Of a stretch of 7,495 nt of DNA, positions 1-7,394 are shown in pieces. Origin of the DNA: Acidobacteriaceae bacterium. GTDB lineage: Bacteria > Acidobacteriota > Terriglobia > Terriglobales > Acidobacteriaceae. Location of the stretch: assembly GCA_003162255.1 (NCBI GenBank), contig PMMJ01000124.1, forward strand, positions 1-7,495, given 5' to 3'. Under the pieces are notes generated by a model, which was not told the DNA's origin, did not search any database, and worked only from the letters and a program-made list of their open reading frames with translations. A program made the position numbers and the translations under genes. Positions within the stretch are counted from its first letter, which is position 1. Each line of letters starts with the position of its first letter.

Positions 1-1385
1 CCCCCGGAGTCACGCCCGGCACCAGCCGCTCGGGCGATGTAGCCACCAATTGGAAGAATTTTTCTCCGCGCGTCGGTTTTGCGTACACATTGGGCGCTGA
101 CAATAAAACCGCAGTTCGCGGCGGCTACGGCATTTTTTATGATATGCAAGCGGATCAGAACGATACCGAACTGGCCTACAATGACTTGCCCGGCGTCTAT
201 GGCAGTCAGTCCTCCACCGCGTCTCTAGGCACATACCCGTTAACCCCGGTCATGTATCTTTCTCAGGGTCCATCTCCCATTATTTTCTCAAGCATCACGA
301 ACCCCACTGGCCGCGCCAGCGCCGCCTACTTCCACAATCCCACTACCTATATCGAGGAGTGGAACCTGAACATCGAGCGCCAACTCATGAAGGACATGGT
401 GCTCCAGATCGGATACGAAGGGACCCGCGGAGTGCATCTGACCTACCTGAGAAATCTCAACCAGGCAACGCAGCCACTCGACTCGAACTTTTCCGACTCC
501 TCCGGAAACGAAGGACGGCCCTACGAGTCCACCGTTCCCAATATCGCGGCCATCCGCACTGAGGGCCACGACATCAGCCTGATCAATCACGGCTTGCAAG
601 TGCGTTTTGAAAAGCGGTCTTCCCATGGATGGAGCCTGCTCAATAGTTACACCTATCAGCACACCATCGGTCAGGCCACGGAAAGCGAGACGCCCAACTC
701 TGACGGCGAACCGCAAGATACTTACAACATGCGCGCCGAGCGCGGAAACGTCGCCCCCGACTTTCGGCACCAGTTCACTTCGGCGTGGTCCTATGAAATC
801 CCATTCGGCCCCGGAAAACGCTTCTTCACGGGCACAGGCCCCATGCGCTGGCTTGCCGGAGGCTGGCAGTTGAACGGAATTATTTCGCTCTACTCCGGCC
901 AGGCGTTCACCCCCTATTTGTCGTACGATCCAACCAATACCGGTTCCGGAGGTCCACGGCCCGATCGAGTCGGCAGTCCTTCTGACTTTTCGAACGCCGC
1001 CTTAGGTTTCAATGACGGCAACAACGGAGGCCCCACCCCAGGCTGCGCTACGTCGACCAGCCAAAACATCAACTGCTGGTACAATCCCGCGGCCTTCGCC
1101 GTACCCCCGCTTGCTCCGGGGCAGTCCTTCGCGACCATGTTCGGCAACGCTGGCCGCGGCAGCCTCCGTGGACCAGCCTTCTACGATACCGACTTCTCCG
1201 TCTTCAAAGACTTCAAATTGAAAGAGAGGGGCCAACTGGAACTGCGGGCCGAGATTTTTAATCTCTTCAACAAGCCGCAGTTTGCGCTGCCCAATAACCA
1301 GGTTGACACTTCAAACGCCGGGCAGATCACAAGTACGTTGCATGAGTCACGGCAAATTCAGGCGTCGGTAAATATTTCGTTCTAG
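1..1385 (+). CDS. TonB-dependent receptor, acidobacterial Oar-like type, C-terminal part (5' truncated)
   Basis: Outer-membrane beta-barrel receptor that would take up a large substrate, probably a glycan, using TonB energy. The reading frame is open from base 3 with no start needed, so about 460 residues of the barrel are visible; the plug and any N-terminal carboxypeptidase-regulatory-like domain lie upstream of the window. Strings typical of large Acidobacteriota receptors include FSPRVGFAY and VRGGYGIFYD near the left edge, EEWNLNIERQL around bases 355-385, the barrel-strand region DFRHQFTSAWSYEIPFGPG at about 759-815, and LELRAEIFNLFNKPQF near the end. The protein ends in NISF; a terminal Phe is the usual outer-membrane barrel assembly signal. 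The stop is TAG at 1383-1385. No SusD partner follows, unlike Bacteroidota SusC/SusD pairs. The adjacent secreted enzymes suggest a carbohydrate ligand, but that is inference. The family assignment is secure; the substrate is unknown. Confidence 0.93.
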   Translation, partial: PGVTPGTSRSGDVATNWKNFSPRVGFAYTLGADNKTAVRGGYGIFYDMQADQNDTELAYNDLPGVYGSQSSTASLGTYPLTPVMYLSQGPSPIIFSSITNPTGRASAAYFHNPTTYIEEWNLNIERQLMKDMVLQIGYEGTRGVHLTYLRNLNQATQPLDSNFSDSSGNEGRPYESTVPNIAAIRTEGHDISLINHGLQVRFEKRSSHGWSLLNSYTYQHTIGQATESETPNSDGEPQDTYNMRAERGNVAPDFRHQFTSAWSYEIPFGPGKRFFTGTGPMRWLAGGWQLNGIISLYSGQAFTPYLSYDPTNTGSGGPRPDRVGSPSDFSNAALGFNDGNNGGPTPGCATSTSQNINCWYNPAAFAVPPLAPGQSFATMFGNAGRGSLRGPAFYDTDFSVFKDFKLKERGQLELRAEIFNLFNKPQFALPNNQVDTSNAGQITSTLHESRQIQASVNISF

Positions 1386-1401
1386 CGCTAGGAGGCAATC
1401 G

Positions 1402-3138
1402 ATGTGTCATCGCGCGATTTGGCGCTTGTCTGGAATGGCGATCATCGTCCTGTTCTGTTTGCCGGCTATCGCACAGGATTGCACCCGCCCCGAACTGCGT
1501 GGTTCGTTTCTGCAACCAGCCCTCGGTGACGCGTGGACTTTGAAACAGTGGAGCAACGAGTTCGGTTACATGAAGGATGCTGAGCTTAATCAGATGGTCC
1601 TGCAATGGACGGCCGACAGCAAAGAGAAGACCACGATCTACCCCTCCGCACTCGCCGGCTACACACAGAACACGAAACACGACGTGGTCAAGCGGGCGCT
1701 TGATACCGCGGATGCCAGCGGCGCGCAGGTGTATCTCGGCCTGCAGATCAACGACGACTGGTGGACAAACTATATCTCGGACAGGCCCTGGCTCGACAAC
1801 GAAGCCAAGGTCGCCAACGCTTTAGCCGACGACCTCTGGAAGCGCTATGGAAGTCATCAATCTCTGACCGGATGGTATCTGGGGTTCGAAGTGGATAACG
1901 TCGAGAGCACCCCGGCACAGTGGAACAACTTGGTTGTGTTCTACCGGACCGTGGGCAATCACCTGCACAAGCTCACGCCCGGCAAGCCAGTCGTGATTGC
2001 GCCGTTCTTCAACCCAACCGCGGGTCTCTCACCTTCGCAATGGCAAACCATGTGGGAATACGTTCTGAAACGCAGCCCCATCGACATCCTGGCGCTGCAG
2101 GACGGAGTAGGTGCTGGACACTCGACGAAAGCGCAACTGCCGGCGTGGTTCAGCGCCGTCCAAAATGCGATTCAACATTCCCGTCCTCAAATGCAGTTCT
2201 GGGCCGACACGGAGACTTTCACTCTCGACTATGAACCCCAGTCGATTCGTTCCATCGTGAACGATATGTGTGCGGTCGAGCCCTACGTCAGCAGCTATCT
2301 CAGCTTCAGCTTCAATTACTACATGAGCCCGCAACAGGTGAATCCGCTCTACTACCAGACGTATCTGGATTACCTCGCGACCGGGAAAGTCGAGCGCCCC
2401 GGTCCGACGGTGCCGACGAATTTAACCAGCGTGGCTCGCAACTCCCAGACCATCCGCCTGACTTGGGACGCATCGACCGATAACGTTGGCGTCGTCGGCT
2501 ACCTCATCTTTCGCGATGAACACTACGCGGGCAGTCAGCGCAATGGAACGACCACCTTCCTCGATGAACAACTGGAACCCGGCACAACCTACACCTACCA
2601 AGTCAGAGCGTTCGATGCCGCGGGAAATCAGTCGAAGCCGAGCAACGTGACAACGGCGACGACACCGGAGCCGCGTCTATATCCGACTAACATTGCTCTG
2701 CATAAACTCTACACGGCAACCATGCCCGCCGATCCCAGTTATCCCGATACCGGGAGGATTGAGTTGACCGACGGCATCCTGGGATCGACGAGCTATGCCG
2801 ATCCCGCCTGGCAGGGAAGGGCGACCACAAAGACTTATTCGTTCACCATTGATCTCGGCTCGGAGCAAGTCATTAAGGAAGTCCGCAGCAATTGGCTCCA
2901 GGACGAGGTGTCGGGGATTCTCCTGCCGCAATCGGTGACCGCTTTGGTCTCCGACGACAACGTGAATTTCATGGCGGTGGGCACGGTGAAAAAACCGTCC
3001 CCCGACAATGACACCCAGTCGCTCTGGTACACCTTGACGGACTTGACCGGCGTTACCCGCCGCTATGTGCAGGTGCAGGTGAAGCCGGGAGCGAATGCGG
3101 AGTGGACCTTTATCGACGAGATAGAAGTGCGCCAGTAA
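1402..3138 (+). CDS. Secreted DUF4434-like TIM-barrel protein with FN3 and discoidin (F5/8 type C)-like domains; candidate glycoside hydrolase
   Basis: A 578-residue exported protein. ATG at 1402 follows AGGAGG (1390-1395) by 6 nt. Residues 1-24 form a type I signal peptide: basic start, hydrophobic IIVLFCL core, and AIA before Gln25. Residues about 30-330 resemble DUF4434, a TIM-barrel family akin to glycoside hydrolases: an opening GSFLQP, then a stretch FGYMKDAELNQMVLQWT. Glu163 in WYLGFEVDN and Glu271 in FWADTETF fall where strand-4 and strand-7 catalytic glutamates would be expected; their role is inferred. Residues about 334-424 are a fibronectin type III domain (LTWDASTDNVGVVGY; FDAAGNQS). 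Residues about 428-578 look like a discoidin/CBM32-type beta-sandwich (start NIALHKLYTA, end FIDEIEVRQ) that could hold a glycan. It lies 16 bp after the receptor and 33 bp before the glycoside hydrolase, which supports a role in extracellular or periplasmic glycan attack. It could instead be a non-catalytic binding protein. Confidence 0.85.
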   Translation: MCHRAIWRLSGMAIIVLFCLPAIAQDCTRPELRGSFLQPALGDAWTLKQWSNEFGYMKDAELNQMVLQWTADSKEKTTIYPSALAGYTQNTKHDVVKRALDTADASGAQVYLGLQINDDWWTNYISDRPWLDNEAKVANALADDLWKRYGSHQSLTGWYLGFEVDNVESTPAQWNNLVVFYRTVGNHLHKLTPGKPVVIAPFFNPTAGLSPSQWQTMWEYVLKRSPIDILALQDGVGAGHSTKAQLPAWFSAVQNAIQHSRPQMQFWADTETFTLDYEPQSIRSIVNDMCAVEPYVSSYLSFSFNYYMSPQQVNPLYYQTYLDYLATGKVERPGPTVPTNLTSVARNSQTIRLTWDASTDNVGVVGYLIFRDEHYAGSQRNGTTTFLDEQLEPGTTYTYQVRAFDAAGNQSKPSNVTTATTPEPRLYPTNIALHKLYTATMPADPSYPDTGRIELTDGILGSTSYADPAWQGRATTKTYSFTIDLGSEQVIKEVRSNWLQDEVSGILLPQSVTALVSDDNVNFMAVGTVKKPSPDNDTQSLWYTLTDLTGVTRRYVQVQVKPGANAEWTFIDEIEVRQ

Positions 3139-3157
3139 AACTGCGAGCGCAGAAAGC

Positions 3158-3163
3158 AGGAGG
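3158..3163 (+). promoter_or_regulatory. Ribosome binding site fixing a GTG start (glycoside hydrolase)
   Basis: A full AGGAGG sits 8 nt before GTG 3172. It supports the GTG over the first in-frame ATG (3211), which would remove the basic part and half of the signal peptide. Confidence 0.8.
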
Positions 3164-3171
3164 CAAGCACG

Positions 3172-5364
3172 GTGCAAAAGACGAGAGTTCTTCGGCTAAC
3201 GGCAGTTGCAATGATCGCCGGTGCGGCATTGTTGCGGTTACAGCCCAGCTTCGGTCAGCAGGCGAATCCAACGGCAACGACAACAGCCACTGCCGCCGCG
3301 AAGAAGTTGCCGCCGGTTCATCTCGACGGCCAGTACTTCACGCGCGATGGCAAACGGTTTCTGCCCGTGGGAGCGCACTGGGTTCCGGCCAAGGCGGCGA
3401 TGCAGTGGCCGGTACAGTGGGACCCGAAGGACATTGAGGCCGATTTCGCGAAGATGCATGAACTCGGCTACAGCATTGTCCGCTTTGACATGATGTGGGC
3501 GTGGTTTGAGCCCCGTCCCGGAGACTACAACCCGGTTGCTTTTCAGCAACTCGATTACCTCGTTTCGCTGGCGCACAAGTATCAGATTTACCTGCACCCG
3601 TCCTTATTTATCGGCGGCGAAGTCGGCGAGGCCTATTGGGATGTACCGTGGAGGCACGGTCGGCATCCTCATAGCGATCCGGAGATGCTGCGGTTGGAGA
3701 CGAATCTCGCGGCCGAGTTTGGCCGGCGCTACGCCAACGAGACTGGAATCATCGGCTGGGACCTGACCGATGAGCCTCCGTTTTGGATCGTACAAACGCA
3801 GACCACCGATGCCATGGCCGTCAACTGGACTCGCTTGATTGCCAGCGCGATTCGCCGCGAAGACAAACTTCACCTTATTGTCGTCGGAACCAGCGGAGAA
3901 GAAGTCGGCCATGGGCCATTCCGTTCCGACAACATTGCGAAAGAAGTTGATTTCTTCAGCGTGCATCCCTTCACCATTTACAACACCGATCTTTTTCCCG
4001 ACCCCATGCTCTCCGAGCGCGGAACCTATGGCGCGGCCTTCGAGATTGCGCTGTCGAGCGGCGCCGGGCGTCCTGCCATGATCCACGAAATGGGCGGATC
4101 TACCGCACAGTATTCTCCCGAGAGAGTTGCCGTTTACGACCGCCTGCAGATGTATTCAGGCCTGGCTGCGGGATCGATTGGCGTCGATCTCTGGTGCTAC
4201 ACCGACGCTTCACCGGAGCAGTTTCACAAGGCGCCGTACTTGCGAACCCCGCAGGAGACGCGCTGGGGAATGACGACCTGGGACCGTCAAGACAAACCGC
4301 TGGCAACCGAGTTCAAGAAGTTTTCAAAGATTGTAGGTCAGCTCGACCTGACTGGTGTAACGCCTGCTCCCGCCGAAGTTGCCATTCTGATCCCCGGCGA
4401 GTGGGCGCGAACGCATGGAGATTTTTCGCGCTTCGGTCTGACCGGTCCTGAGGTTACGCCCTACGTTTCAACCTTTGACGGCGACGCCATTCCCGGCCAG
4501 GCGCCGCCGAGCACAGGCCCCGACAACCAATGGTTGATCAGTTCTGCTCTGAACTCATTTGTCCTTGCGCATCGCGCGGGATTGAAAGCGGACTTCCCTC
4601 GCGAGTATGACGACTGGGCGAAACGCCCCATGCTGTTCCTGCCCTCTCCATTGACCAGCACGGCCAGCGTGATCGCGCACGTTCACTCCGACTTCTACGA
4701 GAAAGCGAAAAAGTATGTGGAGGGCGGCGGTTTCCTCTATGCATCGGTTGCGGCCGACGCTGCCATTCCCGACATGGAGACCATCTTCGGCGCGCGGCTG
4801 GTTGATACCTTAGTCGCATCGGAAGTTACTCTGAAAATCGTCGAGCCCTTTGGTGGTTTGAAGCCCGGCGACACCTTCCACTATTCCGTTCCCGGCGCGA
4901 ACCCGCGCGTTTGGGGTTCGTTGTTAGAGGTAAAGGGCGGGAAAGTAATCGCCGTCGACCAGGAAGGACGGCCTGCGCTGGTCGCAAACACTATCGGCTC
5001 GGGAAAGACGTTGCTCTCGGCCTATCCCATCGAAACTTATCTGGCGAACACTCCGGCGGCATTTGAGAAAGCGGAGAGCACCCATCGCATCTACGAGGCC
5101 TTCCGCAACTGGACGGGCGTGAAGGCTGCCTTCCAAAGCGACCAGCCTTCGGTGGAAGTGACTTCGTTGCGCGGAGACCATCGCGGGTATGCCGTGGTGG
5201 TGAATCACAGTGCGCAGTCTTACAGCGCGACGATCTCGACATCGCTGCCGGTAAAGTCGGTCCGCCAGATTGGAGCTGACAGTTCCAAAGCGCTGTCTGT
5301 CGAAGGTTCGAACTGGAAGATGGACATGGAACCCTACGAAGCGGCCATCGTGGAGTGGAAGTAG
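3172..5364 (+). CDS. Secreted GH42/GH5-like (clan GH-A type) glycoside hydrolase
   Basis: A 730-residue exported enzyme expected to cleave a beta-glycosidic bond by a retaining mechanism. The GTG start at 3172 is set by AGGAGG (3158-3163, 8 nt away). Residues 1-28 form a signal peptide ending PSFG, followed by a Thr/Ala-rich linker (about 31-43). Residues about 47-390 are a TIM barrel: HLDGQYFTRDGKRFLPVGAHW at the start, then IVRFDMMWAWFEPRPGDY. Glu201 in GWDLTDEPPFW is the likely acid/base and Glu306 in MIHEMGG the likely nucleophile. Residues about 400-620 resemble the GH42 middle (glutamine-amidotransferase-like) domain, with EVAILIPGEW and KKYVEGGGFLY. Residues about 655-730 form a small C-terminal beta domain (YAVVVNHS to EAAIVEWK). 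GH42 enzymes are usually beta-galactosidases of about 650-700 residues and mostly intracellular, so a signal peptide is unusual. Asp200 replaces the Asn that normally precedes the acid/base. The substrate is undetermined; beta-galactosidase, beta-mannosidase or a new family are all possible. Confidence 0.85.
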   Translation: MQKTRVLRLTAVAMIAGAALLRLQPSFGQQANPTATTTATAAAKKLPPVHLDGQYFTRDGKRFLPVGAHWVPAKAAMQWPVQWDPKDIEADFAKMHELGYSIVRFDMMWAWFEPRPGDYNPVAFQQLDYLVSLAHKYQIYLHPSLFIGGEVGEAYWDVPWRHGRHPHSDPEMLRLETNLAAEFGRRYANETGIIGWDLTDEPPFWIVQTQTTDAMAVNWTRLIASAIRREDKLHLIVVGTSGEEVGHGPFRSDNIAKEVDFFSVHPFTIYNTDLFPDPMLSERGTYGAAFEIALSSGAGRPAMIHEMGGSTAQYSPERVAVYDRLQMYSGLAAGSIGVDLWCYTDASPEQFHKAPYLRTPQETRWGMTTWDRQDKPLATEFKKFSKIVGQLDLTGVTPAPAEVAILIPGEWARTHGDFSRFGLTGPEVTPYVSTFDGDAIPGQAPPSTGPDNQWLISSALNSFVLAHRAGLKADFPREYDDWAKRPMLFLPSPLTSTASVIAHVHSDFYEKAKKYVEGGGFLYASVAADAAIPDMETIFGARLVDTLVASEVTLKIVEPFGGLKPGDTFHYSVPGANPRVWGSLLEVKGGKVIAVDQEGRPALVANTIGSGKTLLSAYPIETYLANTPAAFEKAESTHRIYEAFRNWTGVKAAFQSDQPSVEVTSLRGDHRGYAVVVNHSAQSYSATISTSLPVKSVRQIGADSSKALSVEGSNWKMDMEPYEAAIVEWK

Positions 5365-5373
5365 AGTTGGGCC

Positions 5374-5380
5374 AGGAAGG
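5374..5380 (+). promoter_or_regulatory. Ribosome binding site fixing the kinase start
   Basis: AGGAAGG lies 7 nt before ATG 5388 and downstream of the alternative ATG at 5355. It decides for the shorter form, which begins right at the ROK phosphate-binding motif. Confidence 0.8.
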
Positions 5381-5387
5381 AATACTC

Positions 5388-6329
5388 ATGATTGGCGCAG
5401 TTGACATCGGCGGCACAAAAATCGCGGTGGGAATGGTAGATGATGACGGCCGGGTGCTATCCCGCGCGGAATGTCCGACGGATGCGGAACGCGGTTATGG
5501 AGAGGCGCTGGCTCGCATCGAGAATATGTTGCGTGCCGCGGCGACAGCGGCCGATGCTGAGCTGACTGGCATTGGGATTGGGTGCACTGGCCCTGTCGAT
5601 CCCTTTACCGGGGAAATCGGCGAGGTCAATTTCTTTCCGGCGTGGCGTGGCCACAATCCAATGGCCGACATGGCCCGCATCTTCGGTGTGCAGGTGGCCA
5701 TGGAGAACGATGCCGATGCGTCGACCCTGGCGGAGGCAGCGTGGGGCGCGGGAAAAGACAAAAAGCGCCTGATCTACGTGACCGTTGGGACGGGCATCGG
5801 CGTGGGCCTGGTTCTGGACGGACAGCTTTATCGAGGCGTCGATGGAGCTCATCCGGAGATTGGCCATTGTGTCATCGACGCTTCCGGGCCGCCTTGTCTG
5901 TGCGGCTTCCACGGGTGCTGGGAGTCCCTGGCTGCGGGCCCGGCGATGGTCGCGTGGATGGAGGGCAACATGCCGAAAGACTACCCGCACCGCGACCACT
6001 TAACCGCCAAGCGGATTTGTGAACTCGCGCAAAAGGGAGATGAGTTAGCGTGCCAGGCGGCCGACCGGGAAGCTCGTTACCTGGGCCTCGGTATCGCTAA
6101 TCTGGTCACGCTGTTTACGCCCGATGCCATCGTGCTTGGAGGCAGCGTGATGAAGAGCGCGGTTCTTTTTCTGGAAGAAATTCGCAGAACCGTTTGCCGC
6201 TGCTGCCGTTATGTTCCGTACGAGAAAGCGGAGCTGACGCTGGCTTCTTTAGGTGAGGATGCAAACCTGATCGGCGCTGCGCGGGTGTGGCATCACCGGT
6301 TCAATCGAAAAGGAGGACACCGTGCTTGA
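5388..6329 (+). CDS. ROK-family sugar kinase (glucokinase/hexosamine kinase-like)
   Basis: A 313-residue cytoplasmic kinase that transfers phosphate from ATP to a hexose or N-acyl hexosamine. Motifs in order: DIGGTK (6-11), the phosphate-binding loop; a GIGCTGPVD stretch; ENDAD (106-110) with Asp108 as the likely catalytic base; GTGIGVG (134-140); and the ROK zinc signature, with His160, Cys170, Cys172 and Cys177 as ligands and the conserved CGxxGCxE layout. The C-terminal GEDANLIGAA is also typical. All key residues are present and the length is normal for the family. I chose ATG 5388 because AGGAAGG (5374-5380) lies 7 nt upstream and the protein then starts MIGAVDIGGTK; an in-frame ATG at 5355 would overlap the upstream gene and put that ribosome site inside the coding region. 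There is no helix-turn-helix domain, so this is a kinase and not a ROK repressor. ROK specificity cannot be read from motifs; the SIS neighbour makes glucosamine, N-acetylglucosamine or a related sugar plausible. Confidence 0.93.
   Translation: MIGAVDIGGTKIAVGMVDDDGRVLSRAECPTDAERGYGEALARIENMLRAAATAADAELTGIGIGCTGPVDPFTGEIGEVNFFPAWRGHNPMADMARIFGVQVAMENDADASTLAEAAWGAGKDKKRLIYVTVGTGIGVGLVLDGQLYRGVDGAHPEIGHCVIDASGPPCLCGFHGCWESLAAGPAMVAWMEGNMPKDYPHRDHLTAKRICELAQKGDELACQAADREARYLGLGIANLVTLFTPDAIVLGGSVMKSAVLFLEEIRRTVCRCCRYVPYEKAELTLASLGEDANLIGAARVWHHRFNRKGGHRA
6311..6316 (+). promoter_or_regulatory. Ribosome binding site of the SIS gene, inside the kinase coding region
   Basis: AGGAGG encoded within the last codons of the kinase (the Lys-Gly-Gly-His stretch), 5 nt before GTG 6322. 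The next gene starts before the kinase stop (TGA 6327-6329), so ribosomes finishing the kinase can restart directly on the SIS gene, keeping the two products in step. Confidence 0.8.
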
Positions 6330-7371
6330 AGATCTCGCAATGATCGAAGGCGAATATCTTCGGGATATTCTGTATCAGCCCCAGGCTCTGGAGGACACTC
6401 TCGCAAGACTGGAAACGTCCAAGCCGCTGCAGGACATTGCCGCGCGCTTGAACCAGGGCAAGTTCCAGAGAGTGGTGCTGACCGGCATGGGCTCCTCGTT
6501 TCACGCCCTTCATCCGCTCAACCTGGAACTAATCAGTCACGGATTCACTGCCCTCATGGTGGAGACCTCCGAACTGGTGCATTACAACAATCGGTTCTTC
6601 GATCCTCAGACGTTGATTATTGCGGCGTCGCAGTCCGGGCAAAGCGCAGAGATGGTGCGGTTGGCGAAAACGAACCATAAACGCTGCACCGTGATCGCGG
6701 TGACTAATACGCCCGATAGCGCGTTAGCCAAACACGCGAATGCCGCTGTCCTCACCAGGGCCGGCAACGAGTTCTCCGTGTCCTGCAAGACCTATGTGAC
6801 CGCACTCATGGCGCTGAAATGGCTGGGAGATGTTCTCTGCGAGCGCGATCTGCGGCACACGCGCCAGGAGTTGAAGCATGCCTGTCCCGCCGCCGCTGCC
6901 TACCTGGCCGATTGGAGGGACTATGTTCACACTCTGGCTCGGGTGCTCAACAACACTCGCCACCTCTTTCTGGTCGGTCGCGGAGCGTCACTGGCTACCG
7001 TCAATACCGGCGCATTGATCGTCAAGGAGTCCGACCACTTTCACGCAGAGGGCATGAGCAGCGCAGCTTTCCGGCACGGTCCCTTTGAGATGCTGGGAAG
7101 CGAAACCTTCGTACTCGTCTTCGCCGGCGACCCCAGGACACGGGATCTGAACCAGCGCTTGCTCGACGACATCCACGAGCAGAAAGGCCGCGCCGAACTC
7201 GTCGATCAAGACGCTTCCTTGCCTTGCTGCCGTATCGCGGAGCACGGTCCGAGCGTTCGCCAAATCCTGGAAATTCTGCCGGTGGAGATGATCACCCTGG
7301 CACTGGCTGTACAGGCCGGGCGCGAGCCGGGCCGCTTCGAATTGGCGAGCAAAGTTACAACAACAGAGTAA
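6322..7371 (+). CDS. Double-SIS sugar-phosphate isomerase/deaminase (GlmS isomerase-like, NagB-II/AgaS type)
   Basis: A 349-residue cytoplasmic enzyme made of two SIS domains, matching the isomerase half of GlmS but with no N-terminal glutaminase. It should therefore deaminate or isomerise a sugar phosphate and not aminate one with glutamine. SIS domain 1 (about 35-170) has TGMGSSFHA (54-62), SQSGQSAE (103-110) and NEFSVSCKTY (149-158). SIS domain 2 (about 205-330) has FLVGRGAS (216-223) and KESDHFHAEGM (235-245) followed by FRHGP (250-254). By alignment from memory to E. coli GlmS, Glu236 and His252 match catalytic Glu488 and His504, and Lys344 near the C-terminal VTTTE resembles Lys603; the Lys485 position is Ile233. 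The GTG start at 6322 follows AGGAGG (6311-6316) by 5 nt and overlaps the kinase by 8 bp, implying translational coupling. The alternative ATG at 6340 has no nearby ribosome site. Glucosamine-6-phosphate deaminase (NagB-II) is the leading guess; AgaS- or FrlB-like activity is possible. Confidence 0.9.
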   Translation: MLEDLAMIEGEYLRDILYQPQALEDTLARLETSKPLQDIAARLNQGKFQRVVLTGMGSSFHALHPLNLELISHGFTALMVETSELVHYNNRFFDPQTLIIAASQSGQSAEMVRLAKTNHKRCTVIAVTNTPDSALAKHANAAVLTRAGNEFSVSCKTYVTALMALKWLGDVLCERDLRHTRQELKHACPAAAAYLADWRDYVHTLARVLNNTRHLFLVGRGASLATVNTGALIVKESDHFHAEGMSSAAFRHGPFEMLGSETFVLVFAGDPRTRDLNQRLLDDIHEQKGRAELVDQDASLPCCRIAEHGPSVRQILEILPVEMITLALAVQAGREPGRFELASKVTTTE

Positions 7372-7394
7372 GACGGCAAAAAGGATATGTAACT

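Noticed and set aside
288..770. 160-codon open frame on the - strand opposite the receptor
   Set aside because: The + strand shows clear receptor motifs across the same bases; the reverse product is low-complexity and unrecognised.
1382..1391. 10 bp perfect palindrome CTAGCGCTAG over the receptor stop codon and the next ribosome site
   Set aside because: With no spacer it gives at best a 3 bp stem; too short to call an operator or terminator without conservation data.
1402..1482. Possible lipoprotein signal in the DUF4434-like protein (Cys19 or Cys27)
   Set aside because: Neither cysteine is preceded by a lipobox; the AIA-Gln site fits type I cleavage.
3604..4086. 160-codon open frame on the - strand opposite the glycoside hydrolase
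   Set aside because: Shadow of the real gene; no ribosome site or recognisable protein features.
4996..5019. P-loop-like IGSGKT (residues 608-613) in the glycoside hydrolase
   Set aside because: The first Gly of a Walker A motif is missing and the sequence fits the end of the GH42-type middle domain, so nucleotide binding is not supported.
5457..5999. Long open frame on the - strand (180 codons) opposite the kinase
   Set aside because: It lies wholly opposite a kinase with intact motifs, has no recognisable domain, and long antisense frames are common in GC-rich coding DNA.
6322..7371. Full glucosamine-fructose-6-phosphate aminotransferase (GlmS)
   Set aside because: The protein has no N-terminal Cys-initiated glutaminase domain and is about 260 residues shorter than GlmS.
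7387..7392. ATGTAA start-stop just before the transporter gene
   Set aside because: Only 2 nt from the AGGA, so it is unlikely to be used; expected by chance.
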